Shown here piece after piece: positions 12,401 to 24,692 of a stretch of DNA of 64,000 nucleotides. Numbering within the stretch: position 1 is the stretch's first letter; every line of letters starts with the position of its first letter. The notes beneath the pieces were generated by a model. That model searched no databases and was not told where the DNA came from. It saw nothing but the letters and a program-made list of their open reading frames with translations. Source of the DNA: Chlamydomonas sphaeroides (Eukaryota; Chlorophyta; Chlorophyceae; Chlamydomonadales; Chlamydomonadaceae); the NCBI GenBank assembly GCA_001662425.1, contig BDDC01000226.1, forward strand, positions 19,862 to 83,861. Direction: 5' to 3'. A program made the translations under genes and the position numbers.

Positions 12401-15400
12401 AGGCCGTGGGGGTTGGAGGGCTGGGAGGTGGGCTGCGGTGACGGGACTGCGGTGGTGCGCCTGCGCTCATGCATGGGGTAAGGCGGTAAGCACGGGGGCC
12501 TTGCTGGCGTGCCCACCTTTTTGAGCTCCGCCAGGGTGCGCCGCTGCTCCTCCAGCTGCATCTGCGTGCCCGCCAGCCCCGCCTGGTCGCGCGCCAGCGC
12601 CTCTGAGGCGGCGGACGCGGCCGTGTGGGCGGCGACCGCGGCCGCGTGCCGCGCCTCGATGTCGACCGCCTGCGCAGCCAGCTCCGCGGATTGCGCCTGC
12701 AGGGCCGAGGCAGAGGCAGAGGCAGAGGCAGAGCGAGCGCGGTTGCCGCCGCTGGAAAACGGCTGGGCCGCGGGCCTTGGCCCTGCCTTACTGCCCCCTA
12801 ACACGCCCGCCCAACAACACAATCCGCAACGCTGCATCCCCCATACCCTCCACGGTGTGGCGCGGCTACCTGCAGCTTGGCGGCGTACTCCACCAGCTGC
12901 CGAGCCTCCAGCTCCACATTGGCCTTCTCCAGCTGCGGGGCGGGCAGTAAGCGGGCAGCGGGCGAGGGGTGGTTTCGTACTGTCAGCGGTAGCGGGTGCG
13001 GGCGACGTGGGGCCGGGCACGACCATGGGAGTGGGGAGCGGTGCTGATACCGAGACCACGGCAAGCACATGCCGCGTTGCTTCTACACTGGCTCATACGG
13101 GCAGCTAGCGCCGAAGCCGCCGGGCTCGCAGGGTCGCCCACCATGAAGGCCTCGCGCTCCTTGGCCAGCGCCTCCTGAGTCGCGTAGCTCGCAGCCTCCA
13201 GCGCCTCCCGCGTGTGGCTGCTCTGCTCGTCCAGCGTCGACCGCACGTGGTGCACTTCGGCCTCCAGCGCAGACCGCGCTTGTTGCGCCTCCGACTGCAC
13301 CGCCGCACGCGTGGCCTGCAGCTCCGCCGCCAGCGCCGCGCGCTTGCGCCGCACCTCCTCCGCCAGCGCCGCGCGCGTGTTCGTCGTCTCGGCCGACAGC
13401 GCGGCGCGCGTCTCAGCCGTCTCGGCGTGCAGTGCCGCGCGCAAGTCGGCGGTCTCGGCGTGCAGCGCCGCGCGCGCCTGCGCTGTCTCGGCCTCGAGCG
13501 TGGCGCGGCCGGTGGTGACCTCCGCCTGCAGCCGCTCGCGTGTGGCCGACACCTCGGCGGCGACCGCCTCGCGGGTCTTGTACACGTCGTTCTCCAGCTG
13601 CTCCTTGGCGCTCGCCAGCTCGGCGCGCACCGTCGCCAGCTTCTGCTCCTCCAGCGAGCTCTGCGTGGAGGCGGCGTTGCAGCGGCTCTCCAGGTCCACC
13701 AGCCTGGGGGCCAGGGAGGGTACCGCAACAGGGAAGGGGTCCGTGCAGGAACGTGGCAGGAGGAGCGACGTTTGCAAAGTGGCGGGCTTGCAACGCTCGG
13801 GCGTTGTTCGGAGGTGCTGGACAGCCACGGTGCCCTCCGTCCACCCCTCTCCCGCGCAAGGTTATCATGGAGAGGCGGGGTTTGTGCTGCTTTGCCGGCT
13901 TGCAGCTGCCGCGCCTGGGCGCTCGGGCAATGTCCGGAGGCGCCGGACAGCCATCCGCCCGCCTTCCTGCAGCGCAAGGGTGTCGAAAGGTGCAGCGCCC
14001 GCGCACCTGCTCCGCACCGCCAGCAGCTCCTGCCGCGCCGCGTCCAGCTGCCGCTGCGTCTCCGCGTACTCGGTGGCGATGCGCTTGCGCTCCGTGGACA
14101 CCTCGGTAAGCAGGTCCTCGCGCTCGCGGCGCCGCGCCTCGCGCGCCTCCTCCAGCTGCCGCCGCTCCATCGAAATCTGAGGCGGGGCGGCGACCGCAGG
14201 CCCGTCAACACCGGGCAGGCTATACCCCGATGCACAGACGTGTCGCCCCGCAGCGCTACTCACCGCCCACACGCTGCGCACAGACGATGCCCCTGTCTCT
14301 CTGCGCCTGCCCTGTGTTGGCTGGCCGCGGTGGCTGCCGTGGCCCAACGCCCCAAGGCGCTCCACCCCACCCCGGACCCTGCCCAGCCACACACACCTGC
14401 ACCCGCAGGTCCTCGCGCTCCGACTGCAGCGAGGTGGTGGCCGCCTCTATGCGCGCCGCCTCGCGGCTCAGCCGCAGCTGCTCGCGCTTGAGGTCCTCGC
14501 GGTCGTGCACCGCGCTGCTCTCCAGCGTCACCATCAGGTTCTGCGTGGCCACAACACGCACGACCAGGCACCGTCGACGGTGAGGCCTAGGATGCAGCCC
14601 GCTTGCCTTGCTGCTCGCGCCCGACAGCACCCGCCCTGCCGGGCTGATGGGGACACACCGCCACCATCCAGGCCCCCGAGCCCCACCTGCAGGTTGGCTC
14701 GCAGCGCGTCAACCTCCTTCTCGCGGCCCGCGATGCGGCCCTCGCGCTCGCCGAGCAGCTTCTCCCGCGCCGCCAGCCGACCCTCGCGGTCCGCCACGTC
14801 GCGCTCCAGGGCGCCCAGTGCGCGCTCCTCGCGCTCAATTGAGCTGATGGCCACGGACCGGACCTGGAGGTGGGAGAAGAGAGGTGGGAGGAGAGAGGAG
14901 GTGGGCGTGGTGCAGGACGGGGGAGCATGGGGGTGGCGGTGGTGGTGCGGCGCTGGCCGCTGCGGGGCTGTGTCTGCAGTCCCGCGCCACAGCCAGATCA
15001 ATTGCAGCTGGTGGCCTTCACTGGCGCCCATGACATGCCCGCTCTCATTCCAGCCTCCTGCAGCATGATGTGCCCGCCATCGCCCCCTGGCCCAGCCCCT
15101 ACCCCGCAGTCCCCGCACCTTGTCCGTGAGCTGCGCCAGCAGCTCCGCCGACAGCCGGTGCCTGGACACCGTCTCCTTCTCCTCCGCGATGGCCGCCAGC
15201 TGCTGCTTGATGGTGGCCTCGGCGATCTCGCGGTCCAGGTTGCCCGCGCGCCGGCCGCGCGCCTCGGCCGCCGCCACCATCTCGGCGGCCGCCTGGCGCG
15301 CCCGCTGCAGCTCCTCCACCGCCATGATGCGCTGCGCCTCCAGCTCGGCCTGACGAGCAGGGTGCGGTGCAGGGTGCGGTAAGCGCGCTGGCTCAAGCCA

Positions 15401-18400
15401 CAATCGAGACACTGAAACGCTGCGCCACCAGTTCGGCATGATGGCGGCAGCAGGAGGGCGCTGGGTGCGGAATATGAGGAAACACGCGTGCCGTGCACGG
15501 GCGAAGAGGCGAGGCAGGAAGACAGCAGCGTCAAACCGACAACCTGTACGTCAGTCCACTCACCCGGTACCTGGCCACCTCCTGGCCGTGCGCCACCGAC
15601 GTCTCGTCGTACTGCTGCCGCACGCGGGCCAGGCCGGCTTTGGCGTCCTCCAGTTCCAGCTTGAGCAGCGCGGCCTCCTTGATGGCGGCGGCCTGCCGGT
15701 GGGCAGGCGGGCGGCAGGACGAGGGGGTTAGAGACTGCGACCCGCGCGCGCGCGGAGCGCACGGCGGCACTGGGACGCCAGCACGGCAGCCCCAAGCACC
15801 TCGGCCTGCGCCCGCCACGCTACGCTGCCGTGCCCGCCCCTGTCCTGTCTTCCACGAATCACCTGCGCCTCCGCCAGCTCGGTCTTGTTGCGTGAGTCCA
15901 GGGCAACCATGCGGCCCTCGGCCTCGCGCAGCGTGGCGTCGCGCTGCCGCAGCTCCGCCTCCAGCGCCAGGATGCGGTCGCGCAGGGCCACGTTCTCCTC
16001 CTGCGCGCGGGCGGGTTGGGCCGGAGGTCGTCAGGGCACACGGCCAGTCAGCATCCGGGCATATGAGTGCATGCGGTGCATGCACCAGGGCCCTTGGCCT
16101 GGGGGCAGTGCGGTGCAGGTGCAAACACGGGCCAATGGGCCCGCGCCATGTGCAGGGGACAGCGGGCGTCCCTCACCTTGGACCGCCGCGCCTCGGCCTC
16201 CTGGCGCCGCGCCTCCTCGATCACGCGGCGCGTGTCGTCCACGGCGCGGCGGATGTCGTCGCCAGCGCGGCGCAGGTCTGACTCGTGCGCCGCCTTGAAC
16301 TCGTGGATCTGCGTCCAACAAAGAGATCGCGGCAGCCATCAGGACAGGTGTCGGCGGCGCAGGGAACGCAGCTAGGACCCCCCGCCCTGCGTCGACTACA
16401 CACATAGCAATTGTTCCCCACTCCAGCTACACAGGGCGGGCCACTTCCACCAACTGGCCGCCGACGCCCTGGCCGGCCCCAACCCCGAGCCCAGGGCCCG
16501 CTCGCCTGCTTCATGTGCACCGCCTGCGTGTCCGTGAGCACGCGCTCGTGCAGCGACCTCGCGTCCGCCAGCGCCTTCTGTTGCTGCGCCCGCGCGTCCT
16601 CCAGAGCGCGCAGCTGCTGCGCCCGCGAGTCCTCCACCACCTTGTCGCGCTGCGCGCGGGCCTCCGCCAGCAGCCGCTCGTGCATGGCGTTGGCCTGGGG
16701 GCAGGCAGGCGGCACGAGCGAGGCAGGCATTGCGGCAGGGTACGGCGTGCGGTTGGGGCGAGCCGATTGGCCTGGGCCTGGGAAGTAGAAGCGGACCGGA
16801 ATCCCCGGCTGGCCATGCAGCCCTGGAACCAGGCGGCTTGACGCCCACACCCCGCGGCCCAACGCCTAGTGGGCTCCCCGCTCGTCGCCCGTGCCTGCCG
16901 CACCTCTTCTGCCTGCCGCTCCAGGCGGCGCTTGGTGTCCTCCAGCTTGGCCTCGTGCGCGCCGTGCACCTCCTCCAGCTGCCGCCGGTGCAGCATGCGG
17001 GCCTCCTCCAGCGCCCGCTCCGCACCCAGGCGCGCCTCCACCACGGCGCGGTCCGCGGCCTGCAACTGCTTGTCAGCGGCCTGAGGGACGCGGCAAGGCA
17101 GAGGGGCGACGGCGGCATCGGTTGATGGTCTTGTGTGGCGCTGCAGGAGGCCAGGCATGGCAGCTGGCGGCTGAGGAGAGTGAGCGCACGAGCCCGCGCA
17201 CAGCCCACTCGCCTGCAGCTGCTTTTCCGCGACCTGCAGCCGCTGCTCCGCGGCTGTCCGCAGCGCCGTCAGCTCCTTCTCGCAATGCGCCCTGGAGGCC
17301 AGCATCTGCTTCTCGTGCTCGGTCCGCAGCACGTCGATCTGCTTGTCGTACGTGGAGCGCATGTCGGCGATCTGCTTGTCGTACCCGGACCGCACGTCAG
17401 CGACCTGCTTGCTCATCTTCTCCAGCTCCTCCTGCGACCAGGAAGGGAGCCAGCTCACGTCGGGACAGCCGCCCAACACACGGCAGCAAGCCGCAAACCG
17501 CAAACCGCACAAACGTGCCTAGGCCCTAGGACGACATGGCGGACGACATGGCTGCACAGGAAGCCGCTATGTACCAACCACGGCAACGCGAGCTGCACAG
17601 CGGTGGCCCCACCTGGAGGCCCTTGGTTAGCGACTCCTTGAGGGACTCAATCTGCACCGTCGGCAACCCGCGAGCCATCACGTCGCCGCCCGCCGGCGGC
17701 GAAGCTGCAACATGCCCGACTGACGCCGGGCTGCCGTGCGGCGCGCTGGAGGCGGTGTGGGCCGGGGACGCCGGCGTCGCTGGCGGCTGCTGGTGCAGCG
17801 CGGCCGCAATGGGTGTGTGCGGTGGATGCTGCTGCAGCGCCGCCTGCTGGGCTTGCTGCTGCTGCAGCTGCTGCTGCTGCATGAGCTGCTGCATCTGCTG
17901 CTGCTGCTGCGCGATCAGCTGCTGCTGGTGCGCCATCTGCTGTTGGTGCGCCAATTGCTGCTGCTGCTGCATCTGCTGCTGTTGCTGCTGCAGGAATTGC
18001 TGCTGCTGCTGAGTCGCGGCTTGCCCCGATTCTGCGCCGGCAACGGCACGGCGGGCGGCAGGTGGTAGAGTCAGCAGCAGCCGAGCAGGCACCAGGGCAC
18101 GCGCCCCCTCCCTGCAAACCACGTGAGCGGCCTACACAGCTGGGCCCCCTGTCCAAGCTAGCTAGTACCATGGACTAAGTCGGGCCGGTACCGTCTGGGC
18201 GCCGAAAGGGCAGCTTACCTTGCGGCTGCAGTCCGGGCTGTGGCAGAGAGGAGCCGGATGCCTCCGGCGACATGCGCTGCATGCCCGGCGCCATCATGCC
18301 CGGCGCCACCATGCCTGGCTGGGACACGCGCCTTGCACCCACTGGCATGCCGGGCTGTGCGCCCAGCACTGCCACGCCCGGCGGCGGCCCGGCCTGGCCG

Positions 18401-21400
18401 CCCATGGCGGTCACACCCGGAGGTAAGCCGGGCTGTCCGCCCATAGCTGTAACGCCTGGTGGCAGGCCGGCCTGGCCGCCCATGGCGGTCACGCCTGGGG
18501 GAAGACTCGCTTGTCCGCCCATAGCGGTCACGCCGGGCGGCAGGCCCGGCTGTCCGCCCATCGCCGTGACGCCGGGCGGCAGCGTGATCTGCTGCGACGG
18601 CTGCTGGGCGAGGGCAGTGACGCCGGGCGGCAGGCCACCTTGGCCACCCATGGCCGTCACGCCCGGCGGCAGCCCGCCCTGGCCGCCCATGGCCGTCACG
18701 CCCGGCGGCAGCCCTGAGCCCTGCTGCTGCAACTGCTGCTGCTGCGGCTGCTGCTGCGAGTGCTGCTGGTACTGCTGCTGCTGCTGCCCCTGCATCTGGC
18801 CGCCCATCGGCGTGGGCGAGGGTTGCACCGCCGGCGGCGAGCTCGGATGGCTGGTGGGGGTCATGCTGGCGCCCTGCGGTGGCGTGCCGCCGCTGCCGCC
18901 CGCCGACAGCTGCGAGACCACGCTGGCGCCCGAGCGCTCCGAGATGGGCGGCGGCGGAACGCCGGGCGCCGCTGCGCCGCCGCCGCCGACGCTTAGGCCG
19001 CTGGGCTGTGAGCCCATGCTGCCCTGGTACGAGGGCTCCTGGTGCAGCTGCGGCGCGGGGGCGCTGGATTGCAGCATGCCGCCAGGGCCGGTGGCGGCTC
19101 CGCCGCCGCCGGCGCCGCCACCGGGCATGGTCTGCGGTCCGGCGGCGGCAGCTGCAGCCGCCGCGGTGCCCCCCATCTCTGGCACACTGGCAGCGACGCG
19201 GCCGTCAAAGTCGCGGCCGAGCGGCGAGGGCATGGCGCCGGGCCGGCCCCCGCCGGCGGCGCCCTGCCCGACGGCCGACTTGCGGGCTGTAGGCAGGGCG
19301 GGCGAGGTGGCCCGATCGGGCAGCGGCAGGTCCTGCGAGGACACGGTGTACAGGCGGTGAGTAACGGACTTGGCTCGGCGTCGCCCGCTTCGCATGGGCA
19401 CACAAACAGCGCCAACCCCTGCACCAAGCGAACGCCTGCACCCTGGCAGTGGCTGCCCACGGCGCTCACATCATCCGAAGAGGAATCGGACAGCCCCAGG
19501 ACCGGCTTGCCGCGGCCGGGCGCGGTGCCCGTGCTGGCCCGCTGCGCAGGCGCTGTGCTGGCCACGGGTGCTGGGTCGGCGCTGGCGGCCGGGGCAGCCG
19601 GTGCGGGAGCTGCGGTTCAGGGTAGAGCAGGGCGGGGCAGCAGCCAGGGCCATTGTTCAGTGGTGTCCCACAGGTTGGCACCAGCAGCGGCGGCGCCACG
19701 TCTGGCGGGTAGCGCGCGCTGCAGCACCAGGGCGCTGTGCCGTGAAGAGCCAAGCTGGGCGCAGCGTCGTGTATCCCCACCATCCCCAAGATTGCTGCGC
19801 CATTTGAGCCACATGTGCCATGCGATCCTGAATATCTGGAGCACGTGCTGCTGTGTGCTCCCGTGCAGGGGCGCGCCTGCGGCGCTGGCGCCCGCGGCAT
19901 GTGCGCACCTGCCATCTGGCCCGGGAAGCGGATGGGCCCTGCGCCCATCAGCGCAGCTCGCCGGGCCTGCGCCGCAGCCATGGCCGCAGCCACGCGCTCG
20001 CGCTCCTCGTCCTCCTTGGTCTGTCGCAGGGGGCGAGACAGGAGCAGTGAAGAGACGTCAAGCATGCTGGCTCAAGCCCGGTAGACATGGTGAACAGGAC
20101 ATGGTTGCGGTGGACGAGAGCAGGGCAGCAAGACAGGGCCAGCCAGCTGCAGCTATGCGCCGTGCGCTCTCTGATGCCGTAGCGGCCCTCGCGGATTTTG
20201 TCACGTACGGTAACCGGCGCCCAGCCGCCCTGAAGCCGCGCACCTTGGGCTTGGCCGGCCCTGCTGGTGCCGGCGGCGTGGTCACGCCCGGCCGGGCAGC
20301 AGAGAAGGGCCCGGTCGTGGGCTGCGCGCCCAGCGGTGTGCTGGTGAGGGACGCCATGGGCGACGGCTCGGCGCTGCCGGTCGCGCTGCCCAGCTGCCGC
20401 CGAGGTCGCGGCGCGCCGGGGCCGCCAGGGTTCAGCCCTCCGCCCAGGCCGCCACCGCCTAAGCCTCCACCAGCGGCGGCGCCGCCGCCCAGGCCGCCGC
20501 CGCCGCCCAGGCCCGTCTGGCTGGCGCCTAGGCCAACGCCACTTGCGCCCAGGCCGCCGCCAGGCCTTGGGCGTGGGCCGCCAAAGGACGGCATGTAGCC
20601 GCCCATGCTGGGCTCGTCATCGCCGTCGTCCTCTGCATGTGCAGGGAACAGCAGGAACGGCCAGGCGCAACTCCCTTCACACCACAGCTTCCGCCAGAGG
20701 GCCCCTTCTATTTTGCCAACCCCTGCCCGTCGCCGGTGCTTGCGCCGACCCCACAGGGCACGCACGCGCCACGCACCCTTCTTGGCCGCGCCAAGCCCTC
20801 CACCGGCGCCGCCGCCCGCACGCGAGCTGGGCGTGTAGCCGCTCGAGGCGGAGCTGGGGGTGTAGCCAGAGGAAGGCGTGGCGCTGGGCGCTGGGGCTGC
20901 GGCCGCCGGCGGCGGAGTTGCGCTGCTTTCGTCGGGCAGCAGGCCGTCGTCATCGCCCCAGCTGTCGCTGCTCTTGCGAGGCACGGGCGGCGCGCGGCGG
21001 CCGGCGGCAGGGCCCGACGGCGCGGCGGCTGCAGCAGGCCCCGGGGGAGGGCTGATGGAGGTGGTGCTTGCATCTGTGGCGTGTGGACGACAGCGCGGGG
21101 CAGGCGGGCGCGGGCTTCAGCAGCGGCGGCGGTGCTGGACGCCTGGGCGCGCCCGCTCACAACATGCGCGCTCACAACACGGACGGCGTTGCATGCGACA
21201 CCCTGCTTGGGCTGGAATGGAGCGGCCTCACTGTTGCTGCCCATTGGCGGTGACCCCAGCCCTGGCAGGTCGTCTTCGCTCAGCTCTCCGCCTGCGCCAC
21301 CGCCGCTGTCCTCGTCACGACCAAAGCGTGAAGGCCCGCGGCCGCCGGACGCCTGCAAGGCGCGCCGTGGAGGCGGGCGCGACCAGGGACCACGCGTGTT

Positions 21401-23729
21401 GGTGAGGGCCCCTCCCTTGGGGGCTCACTCACCGCAGACGCATGCCAAAGTGCACGGCCGCCTTGCTGCCTTGCGCATGGCAAAGTGCGCGGCCGCCTTC
21501 CTTCCTTACTCATGGCAAAGTGCACGGCCGCCTTGCTGCCTTACTCATGGCAAAGTGCGCGGCCGCCTTGCTGCCTTGCCCTTAAGCCCCTCGCCCGCAC
21601 CTGCTCCTGCTCGCGGCCGACGAGTGTGGTAACGGAGGGGCCCGTCTCGCCGGCGCCGCGCCGGCGGACGCCGGCCATGCCCGTACCCGAGTCTGCGGTG
21701 TTAGGACGACAGGCAGCCAGCACAGCACACCGCGCTCACCACCACACGATCGAGTCACCCTGGGCCCCTGCGCCTGCCCGACCCTGAGCCGCCAGCCAAG
21801 CGCCCAGAGCCGCTAGGACCGCCATGCGCCCGCACCTGCGCTGCGGTCCGGCGTCTCCATTTCCTCGCCCGGCCGGTGCGGCGCGCTGTTGCTGCGGCCA
21901 ATGGCAGCGGCCGCGATGCCCGGCGGCATCCGCCCGCCCATGGGCCCGGCGCCGGGGCCGGGGCTGGGCCGGCCTGCGTGTGCAGCGGTGGGATGCGGGT
22001 TCAGTGCCTGCACGCACCCCAGCTAACCCTGACCCGCCCAGGCCAACACCCTTCAATGCGGCATGGCACAGACGCCCAGGGATCCGCGGCCATTGTGCGC
22101 CAGGGTGGGAGCATTGCTCGGCTACGGCCCAGCTGGCCCTGTCTGCATAGCCAGCCCTGCCCGGCGTGACCCAAGCCAGGCTGGGCTTCAGCTCAGTCTA
22201 GCCCGGCCCAGCCTGGCCAAGACGGCCGCTGCCCAGCATACGCACTTGACTCTGGGGAAAGCCCTCGCTCCGGTGTGGGCTCCCGGGACAGCTCCGGCGA
22301 CAGCTCCTGAGCGGACGACGCCACCGCCGCCGCGCGGCGGCCAGCCCGCGGCCCAGGCGGCGCCTTGCTGTGGGGTGCGTGGGGCCAGGCGTGCCAGGTT
22401 GGTTGCCGTGCTGTGTGGCTCGGTTGTAGGGCAATGCAGGCAGGTGGGCTTTCATTCACGCCAGCCCCACCTGCCACCGCCTCCGAACAGATCCAGGTCA
22501 GCGATGGGCGGCGGCTCGTCCCGCATCATGCCAAAGATGTCGTCCGCCTTTGGACCCGTCGGTCGGGAGGCAGTGGGAGGCGTGCGGCTGGGCGTGGCAG
22601 CTGAGGCGCTGGCGCGCGTGCCGCCGCTGAAGACGGAGTCGGGGTTGAGCGATGACATGAAATCATCGTCGTCGCCAAAAAGGCCCTTGCCGCCGGACTT
22701 GCCGGCGGTGGTGCCGGCCCGCGGCGGTGAGTCATCATCCCACTTGAACGCTGGGTTGCTGGCCGAGGGCTTGGAACTGCTCGCGCCACCGCCGCGCCCG
22801 CTGGGCTTGTCGTCCGCAAAGGGGTCCTGCGTAAGCGCGAGGGTATAGAAGCCGCGGGATAAAGCAGGGGAGGGGAGGGCAGTCAGCGCGTAGCACATGG
22901 TCCAGCAGGCCCTTAAAAGAGGCGCGGTGCAAGACTTGCCCTGAAGGCTGAGGAAGCCTTGGATGATTTGGAGAAGCCGTCGTCGTCATCGTCGTCATCA
23001 AAAGGTGATTTGGACCGCGTAGCGGCGGCTGGTATGAGGGCGGTGTGGGCAGGGGCGACGGCCGTCAGGTATGCATGTACGCGCATCAGCCAAGCCATGC
23101 TCAAGTGGTACGCTGTTTGTCATCATGCATACCTTTCTGGTTTGGAGCAAAGGACACGGTTTTCTTCATGCTGGACTTTGGGAACATGTCGTCATCATCG
23201 TCGCCAAAACGAGACGTGGCCGGGTTTGGCGTCGACTTTCGGACGCTGCTCCTAGCGTTGGACGACGCCATGGATGCACCCCTTGACGCTGATGGCTGTA
23301 GGCAGCGCAGCAGGGTGGGTGACGAGCGAGGGTTGCTGCCGGGGCCCGGAGGTGCTGGCACGGGTAAGGCGTGGGGGCACTTACCGTCTTTGAGGCCGTC
23401 GGTGGACCCAGCCCGCCGAAGTCATCATCGTCGTCACCAAGAGCGACGCGCTGCATAACAGAGGCCGCGAGCAGCGGTCAATTTAAAGGCGACCTTGACC
23501 AACGTGAACCCACAAAACTTACGGGTTTGTTACCACCCAGAGTTGGTGCTCCTGATAAGCTGGACAGCGGGGCCCCACTTCCTGCGCGCAAGCGACGAAT
23601 GTTGCCGTCGCGCATTGACCGTTGGTCGAAAGAGGATGCCTGTTATCACGACTTACCACCCGAGTCAGTAGCTGCTCCTCGGCGCGTCCCCGGCAGAGGA
23701 GCGCCGGAAAGGCTCGACAGCATAGACAT
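9434..23729 (-). CDS. Giant coiled-coil protein, FBF1-like (candidate centriole distal-appendage protein)
   Basis: Thirty-four exons join in frame to 2,856 residues, starting MSMLSSLSG at 23729; the largest are 19332-18219, 11533-10680, 10552-9743 and 13703-13142, and the last is 9613-9434. Residues 1-270 are acidic and low-complexity (KSPFDDDDDDDGF, LFGDDDDFMSSL, ADDIFGMM). The middle is Pro/Gly/Gln-rich with a 13-residue tandem repeat (about 928-1050) and poly-Gln (about 1100-1155). Residues about 1236-2128 form a continuous coiled coil, much of it in 11-residue repeats. It is followed by VQQGVPIPFVMDG, then NAVLAQQAFLERM, and a Ser/Gly/Ala-rich tail. Acidic LF(D/G)DDDDxM motifs N-terminally, a long C-terminal coiled coil and the AxxxQAFLExM segment match the layout of FBF1, which anchors transition fibres at cilia. 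Human FBF1 is about 1,130 residues, so this is over twice as long. Three introns have GC donors. FBF1 identity is inference; that this is one gene is well supported by phase continuity. Confidence 0.6.
13142..13703 (-). repeat. Coding hendecad (11-residue) repeat array
   Basis: Exon 27 of the FBF1-like gene encodes about thirteen successive 11-residue units, for example ETAQARAALHA, ETADLRAALHA, ETAETRAALSA and ELQATRAAVQS. Acidic, basic and small hydrophobic positions recur at the same place in each unit. An 11-residue period suits a straight or slightly right-handed coiled coil, or an amphipathic surface helix, more than a classical heptad coil. Shorter 11-residue runs recur in the exons at 17431-17213 and 16694-16506. 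Confidence 0.85.
17850..18015 (-). repeat. Coding CAG/CTG tract encoding poly-glutamine
   Basis: In exon 16 of the FBF1-like gene, runs of CTG on the plus strand encode Gln stretches broken by MQQ, LAHQQQ and similar, about 55 residues long. A second, shorter Gln-rich stretch lies at about 18720-18790. Tracts like this are length-variable and could differ between strains. Confidence 0.9.
18355..18720 (-). repeat. Coding 39-bp tandem repeat (GLPPGVTAMGGQ-type), nine copies
   Basis: Exon 15 of the FBF1-like gene encodes nine copies of a unit close to GGLPPGVTAMGGQ (13 residues, 39 bp). Seven copies keep LPPGVTAMGGQ. One copy is expanded by a Gln-rich insertion after LPPGVTAL, and the last reads PPPGVAVLGAQ. 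The repeat lies in a disordered Pro/Gly-rich part of the protein, and no function is suggested by its sequence. Confidence 0.9.
21441..21585. repeat. Intronic 35-bp tandem repeat, four copies
   Basis: The unit CATGGCAAAGTGCRCGGCCG plus 15 further bases starts at 21441, 21476, 21511 and 21546, an exact 35-bp period. It lies in the intron between exons 21692-21601 and 21352-21232 of the FBF1-like gene. Confidence 0.85.
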
Positions 23730-24692
23730 GCTGGCGCAGGTCGCACGTTAGGAGGTCATTTTTACGTCGCAGTACTGTGCATAGCAGTTGAGTGCCATGC
23801 TGTTTTGGTGGAAGCAAGTATGGCGGCACGAAAACCGTGTGGTGCTAGCCCCCGTACCCCGCGAATCCACCTCGCCCACCTACCTACCAAGAGGCATTCG
23901 CGCGCCGTCCAAAGTCTCGTTGCCGTCTTCTTTGGACGTGCGAGGGCGTAGGTCTAAGCCACAATCTGTAGCCCAGTGTGGGGCTGGTCAGGAAATTCAG
24001 CGCCAGGAGGATGTGTGTGCAGCACCGGCACGCACCGTTCCTATCATCTGAAGTTCAGGTCTCAAACACCGACACTTTCCCGGACATTACATGCCACGCC
24101 CCCTGCATATGTGTGCCCCTAACGTCCCATCTCGCCAGCGTACGCGCTCTGCCGGTCTTCCTGCTCTCCGTGCTCCCCTTCCAGCCGGCCCAGGCGCACC
24201 CCGCGTTCCCGTGGGTAGAGAAGGTTCCGCACGGGTCTCACACGAGGCACGACTTGTCAGTTGCAGGGCCCGACTCTCCGTGACAACGACACCCGAGCAG
24301 AGCCTCGCCTGCACGACGCGCCAGAGCCAGCCTGCGCCGCGGTGCAACATCAATAGCCAACTGCACCAACCATGCATACCGACACAGCTCATTCCCATCC
24401 TATGCTGCGTGGGCACGTAGCCGCCACACACTGCGCCGCGGCAGCCCCAAGCGACACATTTGCGCGCGCGTAGCAGCCCTCGCGCGCATGAAAGCCTATG
24501 AAAGCACCAACCGCCGCCGACCACAACCGCACCGCCAGCACCGTCTGGACCCAGCCAATCTACCCCCAGCCTCCCTCAACATTCCGACACGGGCCCTGTT
24601 TCCGTTCAGCTGCCAACGCCCCGAGCGCGCCACAGGTATGCCGCACGCCGCACGCTTGCCCTACCGCTTGGCCCCCTGGCCCACTGCGTCCC
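23730..24692. other. Intergenic region between two minus-strand genes
   Basis: About 960 bp between the start of the FBF1-like gene and the stop of the SET-domain gene. It should hold the FBF1-like promoter and the SET gene 3' UTR. A TTACA at about 24086 (TGTAA on the minus strand) could be the SET gene polyadenylation signal. No further gene seen. Confidence 0.45.

Noticed and set aside
18272..19360. 362-codon plus-strand frame rich in Pro/Cys (repeats of AVTPGGRP)
   Set aside because: It is the antisense shadow of the 39-bp coding repeat; the minus strand joins in phase with 33 other exons.
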